Assembly (NCBI GenBank): GCA_004173235.1
Contig: SEAC01000018.1
Location: 1 to 64,000 of the forward strand
Source of the DNA: Chitinophagaceae bacterium
GTDB lineage: Bacteria; Bacteroidota; Bacteroidia; Chitinophagales; Chitinophagaceae
DNA: 64,000 bases
Reading direction: 5' to 3'
Made by a program: the position numbers and the translations under genes
The notes under the pieces: model-generated
Seen by the model: only the letters and a program-made list of their open reading frames with translations
What the model was told of the DNA's origin: nothing
Database searches by the model: none
Shown: positions 18,190 to 27,007 of the stretch, one piece after another
Position numbering within the stretch: position 1 is the first letter of the stretch
Layout of the letters: each line of letters starts with the position of its first letter

Positions 18190-19100
18190 AACCGATCAGC
18201 ATCATTGTCATAACCTACAACCGACCCGTCGACACGCTGGTCCTTCTTCAAAACCTTGTGGCGTTGGATGGCGCGCAGCAATTGTTGCAGGAGATCGTGC
18301 TGGTCAACAATGCTTCTACTTCCGATTACAGCAGCGTCGAACGATTCTGCTCCCAAGAAAATGCGGTAGTGATCCGTTATGAGCAAGCGCCGGATAATCT
18401 CGGCGTGGCGAAAGGACGCAATTTTGCGCTTCGCTTTGCTACAGCGCCCATACTGGTGATGCTGGATGACGATGCCGAAATGGGCAACCCCGACTGCCTG
18501 TACAGGCTCATTGAAGCATTCGACCGCAAGCAAACAGCCAGACCCAAAGCGATCGTATCATTCAAGGTGCTGTACTACGAAAACCGGCAGATGCAGGAGA
18601 ATGCACTTCCTCATAAAAAGTTCGGCGAATACAAGGACAAGGCTTTCTTCGAGACCTACTATTATGCCGGCGGAGCACACGCAATTCTTCGGAGTGCGCT
18701 GGATGCAGTGGGCGATTACCCGGAAGATTTCTTTTACGGGATGGAGGAGTATGACCTAAGCTACCGGCTTTTGGATAAAGGCTACTCTATCGTGTACAGC
18801 AACGAGATCGTGATGTTGCACAAAGAATCGCCACTCGGCCGGAAGCCGAAAGCCGAAAAGCTGAAAATGATGTGGGTGAACAAATGCAAGGTTGCGTGGC
18901 GCTACCTGCCCCACCGCTACTTCTGGAGCACTGCCTTGTTGTGGTCGTTCGAGTTCTTACGAAAATCAGGCTGGCAGTTCAGCGGGTTCTTCGCAGGCTG
19001 GCGCGCAGTGCTCAACATACGGACCACGGAGCGCCGGCACACGGTTTCGGCTGATACATTAAACTACCTGCAGCGCCTCGACGCACGCCTTTGGTATTAG
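18186..19100 (+). CDS. glycosyltransferase family 2
   Basis: A 304-residue GT-A enzyme beginning with TTG at 18186, which overlaps the previous stop (TTGA). It opens with ISIIVITYNRPVDTLVLLQNL. The DxD region is VMLDDDAEMGNPDCLYRL and the acceptor motif GMEEYDLSYRLLDKGY, which resembles rhamnosyl- and galactosyl-transferase-like GT2 proteins, though that is only a hint. The last four bases overlap the 3' end of the methyltransferase gene on the opposite strand. Confidence 0.9.
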   Translation: MKPISIIVITYNRPVDTLVLLQNLVALDGAQQLLQEIVLVNNASTSDYSSVERFCSQENAVVIRYEQAPDNLGVAKGRNFALRFATAPILVMLDDDAEMGNPDCLYRLIEAFDRKQTARPKAIVSFKVLYYENRQMQENALPHKKFGEYKDKAFFETYYYAGGAHAILRSALDAVGDYPEDFFYGMEEYDLSYRLLDKGYSIVYSNEIVMLHKESPLGRKPKAEKLKMMWVNKCKVAWRYLPHRYFWSTALLWSFEFLRKSGWQFSGFFAGWRAVLNIRTTERRHTVSADTLNYLQRLDARLWY

Positions 19101-19846
19101 ATCTTTATGAATACCCGGCCCGTGTAGTCGATGCGATGAAGTAAAGGCACAAGACCCTGTTCATTCAGGTATTGGTCTACGGCCTTGCGCGCACCTTGCC
19201 AGTGTCCATAGTCATCAATAATAACGACGCCACCGGGAACTACCAGGGGAAAAAGGTGGGTCAGCTCGTGGTAGGTGGATTCGTACCAGTCGGTATCGAG
19301 CCGTAGCAGCGCGATGCGCCCCGGCAGCGTTGCCGGCAGCGTGTCTTCTACCTTTCCTTGCACGTAGTGAATGCTTCCATCGGGGTAGCCTGTGCTTCCG
19401 AGGTTCTGCTGCACGTCGTTCAGCGAGGCAAAAGCCCAAATGATGCTTTCGGTTGATTTCTCCGATTTCTCGAGCAGCTGCCCGGCTGCGTTTTGGTTGA
19501 GGTCCACATCTTCGGCTCCCGGCGCCGACATTCCCTCGTAGGTATCGTAAAGAAAAAGCTCGCGGGTATTTTCGTGGAGCGCCTGTAGGGTGAGGGCCAT
19601 TACCATTGAGCTTCCGCCGCGCCACACACCGCACTCCACAAACGAGCCCGAAAGTTTGTTTGCAATGAGGTAGCGCACCGATTGGTATAGCGAGTACATT
19701 CGCTCCGGCGATGTCATCGTGAAAGGCTGGCAGCGGCCGGCAATGCGCACAAAAAGCGCGTCATCGCTCATATCCTTGCCGAGCGTGGGCGCTGCGTCCT
19801 TCCGCACGTATCCCAGTTTTTCTATTACTTTGTCGATCAGATTCAT
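19097..19846 (-). CDS. TylF/MycF-family O-methyltransferase
   Basis: A 249-residue S-adenosylmethionine-dependent methyltransferase of the TylF (macrocin O-methyltransferase) family, which typically methylates hydroxyls on sugars. Visible parts are SFVECGVWRGGSSMVMAL (cofactor-binding loop), LYDTYEGMSAP, and the metal-binding acidic residues in LRLDTDWYESTYHELTHLFP and VVIIDDYGHWQGAR. It is the only gene of the cluster on the minus strand. Its 3' end overlaps the GT2 gene by four bases and its start is nine bases from the divergent methyltransferase. A role in decorating the glycan made by this cluster is inferred. Confidence 0.9.
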   Translation of the reverse strand: MNLIDKVIEKLGYVRKDAAPTLGKDMSDDALFVRIAGRCQPFTMTSPERMYSLYQSVRYLIANKLSGSFVECGVWRGGSSMVMALTLQALHENTRELFLYDTYEGMSAPGAEDVDLNQNAAGQLLEKSEKSTESIIWAFASLNDVQQNLGSTGYPDGSIHYVQGKVEDTLPATLPGRIALLRLDTDWYESTYHELTHLFPLVVPGGVVIIDDYGHWQGARKAVDQYLNEQGLVPLLHRIDYTGRVFIKI

Positions 19847-19855
19847 ATCGCCTAA

Positions 19856-20572
19856 ATGCCGCCAAAAGTAAAGCTATTACCCCAATTCGATCCCTCCATC
19901 AATTATCCGCTCTTCCTCATCAGGCACCGTCTCTTGCAGGCGCTCCGTGTCCAGGCACAGCGGTTCCGGGGCAGGCTGCTCGACTTCGGGTGCGGGATAA
20001 AGCCTTATGAAAGTCTTTTTAACGTCTCGGAATACATCGGGGTAGACTATGCCGGTGAAGGCGAAACCTACTCGAAGGAGCGCGCCGACTTCCTCTATGA
20101 TGGCAAGACCCTTCCCTTTCCCGACAACTATTTTGACGGCATTTTCACGACTGAAGTAGCGGAACACATCTTCAACTTTGAAGAGATCATTCCCGAGTTG
20201 CGTCGTGTGCTCCGGAACGATGGCGAGCTGCTGCTTACGTGCCCTTTCGCAATGCCCGAACACGAGGTGCCCAGCGACTTTGCGCGCTACACTTCGTTTG
20301 CCATCCAGGATCTCTTCCGGCGAAACGGTTTCGAGGTTGTTCATTTCGAAAAGACCGGAAATTTCGTGGAGGCCGTTTGCCAGCTTTGGCTGATATGGCT
20401 CGACCAGGGCGTGCTGCATCGTGTTCGAAAAATTCCCGTTTTGCGTTCTCTACTGCGCGCGCTCGTGTACTGCAGTGTCAATGCATGCGCGCTTCTGCTG
20501 AGTGCCCTTTTTCCGCGAAACAAGAACCTGTACCTGAACAACGTCATCGTAGTTCAAAACAAAAAGTCATGA
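19856..20572 (+). CDS. class I SAM-dependent methyltransferase
   Basis: A 238-residue methyltransferase with GRLLDFGCGIKPYESLF as motif I, YIGVDYAG as the acidic loop, LPFPDNYFDGIFTTEVAEH as the motif II region and LRRVLRNDGELLLTCPF as motif III. A hydrophobic C-terminal stretch (residues about 193-220) may bind the membrane. The target is not indicated; its place between sugar transferases suggests a glycan or lipid-linked acceptor. The stop overlaps the next GT4 start (ATGA). Confidence 0.88.
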   Translation: MPPKVKLLPQFDPSINYPLFLIRHRLLQALRVQAQRFRGRLLDFGCGIKPYESLFNVSEYIGVDYAGEGETYSKERADFLYDGKTLPFPDNYFDGIFTTEVAEHIFNFEEIIPELRRVLRNDGELLLTCPFAMPEHEVPSDFARYTSFAIQDLFRRNGFEVVHFEKTGNFVEAVCQLWLIWLDQGVLHRVRKIPVLRSLLRALVYCSVNACALLLSALFPRNKNLYLNNVIVVQNKKS

Positions 20573-21732
20573 GGATCGGATTCATATCAATCGTGCGCGA
20601 ACCATGGGGAGGCAGCGAAGAATTGTGGGCTGTCGCGGCACTTGAGTTGCGTGCGTCCGGACACGAAGTTTACATTTCCATTCTTCGCCACGAGCGCACT
20701 GCTCCCCGCCTGCAACAGCTGATCGATGCCGGATGCACAGTGGTATATCGCAAAGGATTTATCCGGCCGGGCCTTCCCTTCAAGAAAAGGGTTCCCAAAA
20801 AAGCCTGGAATTTCGTATCCGAAAAAATTCAAAATCCCTATCAGCCTTTTTTCAAGATCGGGCTTGATGTTATCGTGTATACCGGTGCCTGCGATTCGTT
20901 CAAGAACGACCTCAACTTCGTGCGTGCGATCGGACAGTCTTCGCTTCCACTTGTAAACATCAACCAGGTGAATTGGGAGTACCTGCGCACCTTCGACGAT
21001 TTCGAAGCTGAAGTGATCGTTCGTGGTCATCAGCGTGCGCAGCGCAACCTTTTTGTTTCCCAACGCAACCTTGACGTGCTGGAACGGTTCGTGGCTGCGA
21101 AGATCCCGCGTGCGCAGGTAGTGCGCAACCCCGTAAATCTTAAAGAAACCGGCATGATCGCAATGCCACCCGAGGTGCCCGTTCAGTTTGGCACCGTCGC
21201 CAACCTGCTCGCCAACCATAAAGGGCAGGACCTGCTGTTTGACGTGCTGCGTCAGCCACGGTGGCTCGAACGCAACTGGCATCTTAACTTGTATGGTGAA
21301 GGAATCGACGAAAATTACCTGAAACGCTTATGTGCTTTCTACGGACTGAGTGAACGCGTCACTTTTCACGGCAAAGTGGCGAACATCCGAGCCGTGTGGG
21401 CGGCGAATCACCTGCTCGTAATGCCCTCCAGGCTCGAAGGCACGCCCCTCGCAATGGTGGAGGCGATGCTTTGCGGTCGTCCGGTGCTGATGACCGACGT
21501 AGGAGGCCACAGCGAGTGGGTACGCGACGGCATCAATGGATACCTGGCTGAAGCCGCTAACACACTTTCCCTGCAACGCACGCTGGAGCGCTCCTGGACA
21601 GATCGGGCGCAATGGACCGAGCGCGGACGCGTGGCTTACGATGATGCGCTCCGGCTCTACGATCCCCGCCCGGGCGCCACCCTCGCAGCGATCATTTTGG
21701 AAACTGCAAAAGGAAATGCGCACCGGTGGTGA
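20569..21732 (+). CDS. glycosyltransferase family 4
   Basis: A 387-residue GT-B enzyme from ATG 20569, which overlaps the methyltransferase stop; a longer open frame inside that gene is not used. N-terminus RIGFISIVREPWGGSEELWAVAALEL has the GGSE acceptor-loop motif of GT4 proteins. Donor-binding side: FGTVANLLANHKGQDLLFDVLR and the motif MPSRLEGTPLAMVEAMLCGRPVL. It is the last gene of the polysaccharide cluster and is followed by a 90-base gap before the first T9SS cargo gene. Confidence 0.9.
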   Translation: MRIGFISIVREPWGGSEELWAVAALELRASGHEVYISILRHERTAPRLQQLIDAGCTVVYRKGFIRPGLPFKKRVPKKAWNFVSEKIQNPYQPFFKIGLDVIVYTGACDSFKNDLNFVRAIGQSSLPLVNINQVNWEYLRTFDDFEAEVIVRGHQRAQRNLFVSQRNLDVLERFVAAKIPRAQVVRNPVNLKETGMIAMPPEVPVQFGTVANLLANHKGQDLLFDVLRQPRWLERNWHLNLYGEGIDENYLKRLCAFYGLSERVTFHGKVANIRAVWAANHLLVMPSRLEGTPLAMVEAMLCGRPVLMTDVGGHSEWVRDGINGYLAEAANTLSLQRTLERSWTDRAQWTERGRVAYDDALRLYDPRPGATLAAIILETAKGNAHRW

Positions 21733-21822
21733 ACGCATTCATTCCAACATCGGTACCTTCGCAGAATCTCTTCCGCATCTTGCAGGCATTTGCCATAGCA
21801 ATGCGATAGCCAACTACTGCAT

Positions 21823-24279
21823 ATGAAACAGATCTTCCTGGTTTCCGTCTTCCTATTGGCTTTGACCACCTCCAGGGGGCAGGTGAATTTATCCGCCGGC
21901 CTCGCTGCGTCCTACCCTTTCTCGGGAAATGCCAACGATGTATCGGGAAATGGTTTGCACGCCACTGTTGAAGGCGGTGCGACACTAACGACGGACCGCT
22001 TCGGTAATGCCGCCAGCGCTTATGCATTCGACGGAGTGAACGATTTTCTCCGGGTAGCGGATAACGGGGCTTTGTCCACTCCTGCATTCTCCTATTCGTT
22101 TTGGTTTACAACCGACCGTAATAACCTGGTGCAGGTTCCGGTGGGCAAGCGCGACTTCGGGCCAACCAACAACTCCGAGTTTGGCATCAACCTGCTCAGC
22201 GCTGCCTCTGGCTCGCACATTCAGACTTTCCTCGTTTCGGCTACAAAGCCCTGTACTTTATTCGGAAACCCGGATGAATATTCCAGCGCCGATGCTGCTG
22301 CCGCCACGTATTGTACCAACCGCTGGTACCATGTAGTGGTGACGTTCAGCAATGGCGTGGAGCGCGTGTATATGGATGGCATCCTGAAAAACACCGCTAC
22401 GACACCTTTTCTCAATCGTTCGGGTTGCCAGACCGAATTGCGTTTCGGCATGTGGTGGAGCGGCGACCCCAACTGGTTTCGCGGTAAGCTCGATGACATT
22501 CGATGGTACAACCGGGAGATCAATGCAGCGGAAGCCTTCGCTCTCTACTCAAATCCTGCGGCCCCGCCCGTGCAGGCAAACTGTCTTGCTTGTGTAACCC
22601 TTCCGCAGGCCGGCATCACCAGTACGAGCCTTTGCAGCGGCAACACGAATGGCAGTTTGTCATTTTCTGCAACTGCCGGCACGGCGCCCTACAGCGTTAC
22701 GATCACCGATGGCACGAACACCTTCACGCAGCTCATCACCGGCAGCACTGCAACGATTCCTGTAACGGTAGCCGGAACCACAACGTATTCGCTGGTCTCG
22801 GTAAAGGATGCCACAGGCTGCGAACGCAGCTCGGGCTTCACCAATGGCAGCACAACGATAACGGTTCACCCCACGCCTGTACTGACGTTCAACCCGGCCG
22901 CTCCTTCCATCTGCGCAGGCGATTCGCTCCAGTTGTCGGTGTCGGGCGGTAGCTCGTATGTATGGAACCCTGGTACGGGATTATCGTCTACTACGCTGGC
23001 CAACCCGAAAGCGGCGCCCGCCGCCACCACCACGTATGCTGTAACTGCAACCGGCGCCGGTGGCTGCACCGCCACCAGTAATTATACGGTAACCGTCCGC
23101 CAGCGGCCGGTAGTAACCCTTTCCGCCCCTACCTCCATATGTGCCGGCGACTCTACGCAACTAACGGCAACGGGTGGTGGAACCTACTTCTGGTGGCCGG
23201 CAACCGGTTTAAACAACAGCGCGATCGCCAACCCGAAAGCAAGTCCTGCTACCACAACTACCTACCAGGCTCTGGTAACGGGCGCCAACGGATGCAAAGA
23301 CTCTGCAAGTGTAACCATCGGGATCAACAACAGGCCCGTTATCAACATCACGCCCTACAGCAGCATCTGCACCGGCGATTCACTCCAACTTAATGCTTCA
23401 GGTGGAGGCGTTTTCTTATGGACGCCAGCCTCGGGACTAAATAACAATACCATAGCGGGACCAAAGGCTTCGCCGGCAGCTACCACCACTTACCAGGTGC
23501 TGGTTACCAATGCCGCAGGCTGTAAGGATTCCGCACGCACAACGGTCACGGTGGCCACCCGCCCGATCGTAAACATCGGGCCCGACACGCTGCTTTGTAA
23601 CGGCGCATCGGCAGCCCTGAATGCCGCCACACCAGGCGCCGTATCGTACAGCTGGAGCAATGGCGCATCCACACCCACCATCAACGCCACCACAGCCGGA
23701 ACCTACGCGGTGGCAGTCCAGTTTGCGGCTTGTCTCAGCTCGTCACGCGATACGGTCATGGTTACAACCGGTAACCTTCCGATGGTCACCCTGGGAGCTG
23801 ATCGGACGATCTGCGCAACGGAAAGTGCGCAACTTTCCCTTCAGGCCACAGGCGCTGCTTCGTCTGTTGTGTGGAACACGGGCAGTACCCTCCCTACGAT
23901 CACGGTGAACACACCCGGCGCTTACTGGGTGCGCGTGCAAAATCAGTGCGGCGCGGCTTCAGATACGTTGCTGCTGACCGTAGAAAACTGCGCCGACGAA
24001 ATCTACTTCCCTTCCGCATTCACACCCAACCAGGATGGCCGAAACGAAGGCTTCAAAGCCCTCCACGCACCCGGTGTAATTGTTTATGATTACGAGATGA
24101 CCATCTACAACCGCTGGGGCAATCGCGTCTTCCGAACCAACTACCTGGAAGCGGCATGGGGTGGCACCATCGAGGGCGAACGACAGGGCATCAATACGTT
24201 TGTATATTATGCATCCTATCGCCGTACACCGGATGGTCCGATCATTAAGAAGAAAGGGACGTTTGTTCAGATCAGGTAG
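21823..24279 (+). CDS. LamG-domain T9SS cargo protein with gliding-motility C-terminal domain
   Basis: An 818-residue secreted protein. Signal peptide at about 1-19. LamG/concanavalin-like domain at about 25-245 (GLAASYPFSGNANDVSG and DGVNDFLRVADNG). Then repeated Ig-like modules of roughly 80 residues, marked by recurrent SICAGDS-Q-L and ANPKA-PA-TTTY segments. The C-terminal region EIYFPSAFTPNQDGRNEGF...IYNRWGNRVF is the gliding-motility-associated (CHU_C, type B) sorting domain of the type IX secretion system, which exports it across the outer membrane to the surface. An adhesin or glycan-binding role is inferred. Confidence 0.93.
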   Translation: MKQIFLVSVFLLALTTSRGQVNLSAGLAASYPFSGNANDVSGNGLHATVEGGATLTTDRFGNAASAYAFDGVNDFLRVADNGALSTPAFSYSFWFTTDRNNLVQVPVGKRDFGPTNNSEFGINLLSAASGSHIQTFLVSATKPCTLFGNPDEYSSADAAAATYCTNRWYHVVVTFSNGVERVYMDGILKNTATTPFLNRSGCQTELRFGMWWSGDPNWFRGKLDDIRWYNREINAAEAFALYSNPAAPPVQANCLACVTLPQAGITSTSLCSGNTNGSLSFSATAGTAPYSVTITDGTNTFTQLITGSTATIPVTVAGTTTYSLVSVKDATGCERSSGFTNGSTTITVHPTPVLTFNPAAPSICAGDSLQLSVSGGSSYVWNPGTGLSSTTLANPKAAPAATTTYAVTATGAGGCTATSNYTVTVRQRPVVTLSAPTSICAGDSTQLTATGGGTYFWWPATGLNNSAIANPKASPATTTTYQALVTGANGCKDSASVTIGINNRPVINITPYSSICTGDSLQLNASGGGVFLWTPASGLNNNTIAGPKASPAATTTYQVLVTNAAGCKDSARTTVTVATRPIVNIGPDTLLCNGASAALNAATPGAVSYSWSNGASTPTINATTAGTYAVAVQFAACLSSSRDTVMVTTGNLPMVTLGADRTICATESAQLSLQATGAASSVVWNTGSTLPTITVNTPGAYWVRVQNQCGAASDTLLLTVENCADEIYFPSAFTPNQDGRNEGFKALHAPGVIVYDYEMTIYNRWGNRVFRTNYLEAAWGGTIEGERQGINTFVYYASYRRTPDGPIIKKKGTFVQIR

Positions 24280-24284
24280 GACAA

Positions 24285-26036
24285 TCAGCGAATCAGCACC
24301 ACCGTGCCCCAACGCCGATACGGCGCCGCGCATCCATCTCCCGCCTGCACCAGGTAAACATATGTGCCGGAAGGCTGCGCAACGCCCTTCCAGCTGCCGT
24401 CCCAACCTTCGCCCTGGCGGGTAGATTGAAATACCAATTGCCCCCACCGATTGTAAACGGCGAAGGCATAGCCGGCGAGGCGGCCCTGCGCCAGCGGGCG
24501 GAAGCGGTCGTTGCGCCCATCGGTGCCCGGGGTGAATGCATTGGGAACGTAAAGCGGCCCGGCAGGCCGGGGCACCACCGACAATACGAATGGGCCGCGG
24601 TTGCCGCAGACCGTCGTCATCCGTAGTTCTACGGTACGCGGTGCCTGTGGCCGCAACTGCAGTGCCGGGGCAGTGCCCAGCACACGGCCTTGTTCCGTCC
24701 ATTGATACGACAACCCGCCACCGGCCACCAGCTGAAGGCTGTCGCCGGGGCAGTACTCCGAAACGGCCATAGGTACGATCGGCCGTGCGGCAAGCGTATC
24801 CACGAAGATCGAATCGCGCAGGCTGCAGCCCGCATTGGAAATGGTTACCGAATAGAGTCCTGCCGAAGCAGCGGCAAATACCTGCGCATTGCTGCCATCC
24901 TGCCACTGATACGAAGACCCGGGATTGCCCGCGTCGAGCAGGATCGAGGTGCCCGGACAAATGCTCGTGTCGCTGCGAAGGGGTGCCGCAAGTGCAGGGC
25001 CCACCACCACCCGCACCGAATCGTAGCGTTGCTCGAACACACCGAAGAACAGGTCGTCGAGCGCAAAGTCGTTGCCTTGCAGGATGACATTGTTGTTGAC
25101 GATGGTAAGCACCGCGCTTGTTGCAGACCCCGAGTTCCAGCTGGTAGCAAACTGCGACCAGTTGCAGGCATTTGCGCCGGGATCGATATCATCGCCTACG
25201 ATCACCCCGTTGATTGCGAACCGCAGCCGTGCCGGGTTGGTGGGATACAGCGAAGTGATCCAAAGCGCAAAACGGTATTGCGTATTGGGCGCCACCGGCA
25301 CTGTATTTTTCCACACCGTGGCGCCCGCCACCGGCGAGCCGTTCACCATCATCATGTTGCCCGAGCCCGATCGGCCGGTGCAGGGATACATCCCTACATT
25401 CCAGCTGGTAGGTGTTGTGCTTACAAGATATTGTCCTTCGTTGTCGTTGTTGGTAGTCGGCACATAATCGGAGGTGAAGCCGGAGTTACCCTGCGAGAAG
25501 TCTGCATTCGTAATCAGGTTGGCACCCACACGCTGACCGCGCAGGTAATACGTGGTGGTCTGCGCGGGCGTAACGGTGCCAGAAAGGCCGCCAGGGACTG
25601 GCCCTGCCGGCATTGCTTCCCAGCACCAGGCCTCAAGACCGGAAGCGGCCTGCAATTGGAGCGAAGCGCCTGCGCAAAGCGAAGTGTCGGCCGTAGCGAG
25701 CATGGTGCCATCGCGAATGTTTTGCACCGCGATGGTCTTGACGGCACTATCTACACAGCCCGATCCGAAGTGCAGCCGGAGCTTCACCTGGAAGCTGCCA
25801 TATTGCGCATAGACATGCGCCGGGGCGAGCTGTGTGCCGGCGCTTCCGCCATCACCGAAGCTCCAGTCGATGCTGCTGCCCGATGGCGGAGCCGCAAGGA
25901 AGCGCACGATGTGCGGGTCGCAGGGATCCTGCGTGTAGCCGAAGTCGAAAGGCGCCGCCGGCGGGCAACCGGGCTGGGATGCCGCCGCGAGCGAGCAGAG
26001 CACAAACATAGTGAGCAGGCGGAAAGCGGGTAGCAT
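24285..26036 (-). CDS. PKD-domain T9SS cargo protein with gliding-motility C-terminal domain
   Basis: A 583-residue secreted protein with a signal peptide (residues 1-20). A PKD domain at about 30-110 holds the family motif IDWSFGDGGSAGTQLAPAHVY. A carbohydrate-binding-like beta domain lies around 165-320 (LITNADFSQGNSGFTSDY). Ig-like modules follow, and a type B T9SS sorting domain closes the protein (LYVPNAFTPGTDGRNDRF and VYNRWGQLVFQSTR). Its stop lies five bases from the stop of the LamG protein, so the two cargo genes converge. They share the sorting domain but not the N-terminal domains. Confidence 0.92.
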   Translation of the reverse strand: MLPAFRLLTMFVLCSLAAASQPGCPPAAPFDFGYTQDPCDPHIVRFLAAPPSGSSIDWSFGDGGSAGTQLAPAHVYAQYGSFQVKLRLHFGSGCVDSAVKTIAVQNIRDGTMLATADTSLCAGASLQLQAASGLEAWCWEAMPAGPVPGGLSGTVTPAQTTTYYLRGQRVGANLITNADFSQGNSGFTSDYVPTTNNDNEGQYLVSTTPTSWNVGMYPCTGRSGSGNMMMVNGSPVAGATVWKNTVPVAPNTQYRFALWITSLYPTNPARLRFAINGVIVGDDIDPGANACNWSQFATSWNSGSATSAVLTIVNNNVILQGNDFALDDLFFGVFEQRYDSVRVVVGPALAAPLRSDTSICPGTSILLDAGNPGSSYQWQDGSNAQVFAAASAGLYSVTISNAGCSLRDSIFVDTLAARPIVPMAVSEYCPGDSLQLVAGGGLSYQWTEQGRVLGTAPALQLRPQAPRTVELRMTTVCGNRGPFVLSVVPRPAGPLYVPNAFTPGTDGRNDRFRPLAQGRLAGYAFAVYNRWGQLVFQSTRQGEGWDGSWKGVAQPSGTYVYLVQAGDGCAAPYRRWGTVVLIR

Positions 26037-26057
26037 GGCTTACCTAAAAGTACGTCG

Positions 26058-26810
26058 TCAGGAATATTGCCACACCTTTTCGAGAAACAACTGCAGTGCC
26101 GCCCGCTTTCGATCGTCGAGGCGGTAGTCGATGTTGCGGGTATAATATTCGTGGAGCGGGAAATGCGCGTACGGGTTTTCGGCTACCACTTCGTCGAGGT
26201 GGGCGAAGCCGATGCCGTTCGCTTCATTGAAGCGTGCAATGAACCCGGCAGGCAATTCCTTATTGGCGATCCAGGCCGCAAATACGAAAGGCATCCCGGT
26301 GTGATCGAGCCATGCGGTAGCCAGATCGTAGATATACGGGGAAACAAGACGCTGCTCGAACGCGCGGTCGCCGATCACGAGACCGGCGCTGGTGCCCTTG
26401 ATCTTTTGGCGGTAATCTTCGCCCGTGCTCCTGATCAGCTCCGCATCGCTCTTCCAGTATTCTTTGAGCAGGATAGTGGCAAGCATCACCGACGTGCGCG
26501 ACTGGTAGTCGAGGTACACGCGCTCTACCTGCTCCATCGGCACTTCGCTGAAGAGGCATACGGACGCCACTTCGCTGCCTGCGCCGATGCAGAAATCGGT
26601 GTAGATATGGTGTTCCTTCAGCCTCGGGATCACCGCCACCGGGATCAGGCCCATATCCACTTCGCCGTCGATGAGCTGCTGCGCAATGCGCGCCGGGTAG
26701 TCCGAAGTCAGTTCCATCTCTTCGCGCACGGGGTGCCGCTCGATGCCGTACAGCAAGGGTTTCGTATTGAGATAGCTCACCGCCGCCACTTTGATCTTCC
26801 GTTGTTCCAT
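26058..26810 (-). CDS. mqnA: chorismate dehydratase MqnA
   Basis: First enzyme of the futalosine route to menaquinone: converts chorismate to 3-[(1-carboxyvinyl)oxy]benzoate. A 250-residue periplasmic-binding-protein-like fold in the cytosol. Family parts are KVAAVSYLNTKPLLYGIE at the start, DMGLIPVAVIP, and YLDYQSRTSVMLATILLKEYW. ATG 26810 is chosen because it follows a TACCTTTG box by seven bases; the longer frame would translate the upstream repeat words. The other mqn genes are not in this window. Confidence 0.94.
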   Translation of the reverse strand: MEQRKIKVAAVSYLNTKPLLYGIERHPVREEMELTSDYPARIAQQLIDGEVDMGLIPVAVIPRLKEHHIYTDFCIGAGSEVASVCLFSEVPMEQVERVYLDYQSRTSVMLATILLKEYWKSDAELIRSTGEDYRQKIKGTSAGLVIGDRAFEQRLVSPYIYDLATAWLDHTGMPFVFAAWIANKELPAGFIARFNEANGIGFAHLDEVVAENPYAHFPLHEYYTRNIDYRLDDRKRAALQLFLEKVWQYS

Positions 26811-26817
26811 TGCGGCG

Positions 26818-26825
26818 CAAAGGTA
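26818..26825 (-). promoter_or_regulatory. -7 promoter box (TACCTTTG) of mqnA
   Basis: Exact TAnnTTTG on the minus strand, seven bases before the mqnA ATG. It supports the chosen start and a very short leader. Confidence 0.55.
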
Positions 26826-26844
26826 AAGAAGGAGAGAGTTGGAA

Positions 26845-27000
26845 GTTTCCAGTTTGTGGTTTGTGGTTTGTCGTTGCGCCGTCCACCGGCCATCGCTATA
26901 CTTGTCCGGCACGCACTATCCCATTACCCGATTACCCCATTAACCCATTACCCCATTACCACATTACCCCATTAACCCATTACCCCATTATCCCATTACT
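26845..27000. repeat. two blocks of short tandem words between mqnA and purB
   Basis: First block (about 26849-26873): three copies of the 7-base word GTTTGTG, then GTTTGTCG. Second block (about 26919-27000): roughly ten copies of an 8-base word CCATTACC with AAC and CGA variants. The second block ends eight bases before the purB ATG. The first block recurs at 46230-46262, the second at 11513-11557. Confidence 0.8.
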
Positions 27001-27007
27001 TTGCACT

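Noticed and set aside
12697-21732. Prophage or integrative element carrying the glycan cluster
   Set aside because: No integrase, tRNA target or terminal repeats; GC matches the surroundings.
24690-26033. 447-residue open frame antisense to the PKD cargo gene
   Set aside because: No family features; GC-rich codon bias opens antisense frames, and the sense frame has a signal peptide, PKD and sorting domain.
26811-26912. Longer MqnA start
   Set aside because: It would translate the GTTTGTG repeat words and place the promoter box inside the gene.
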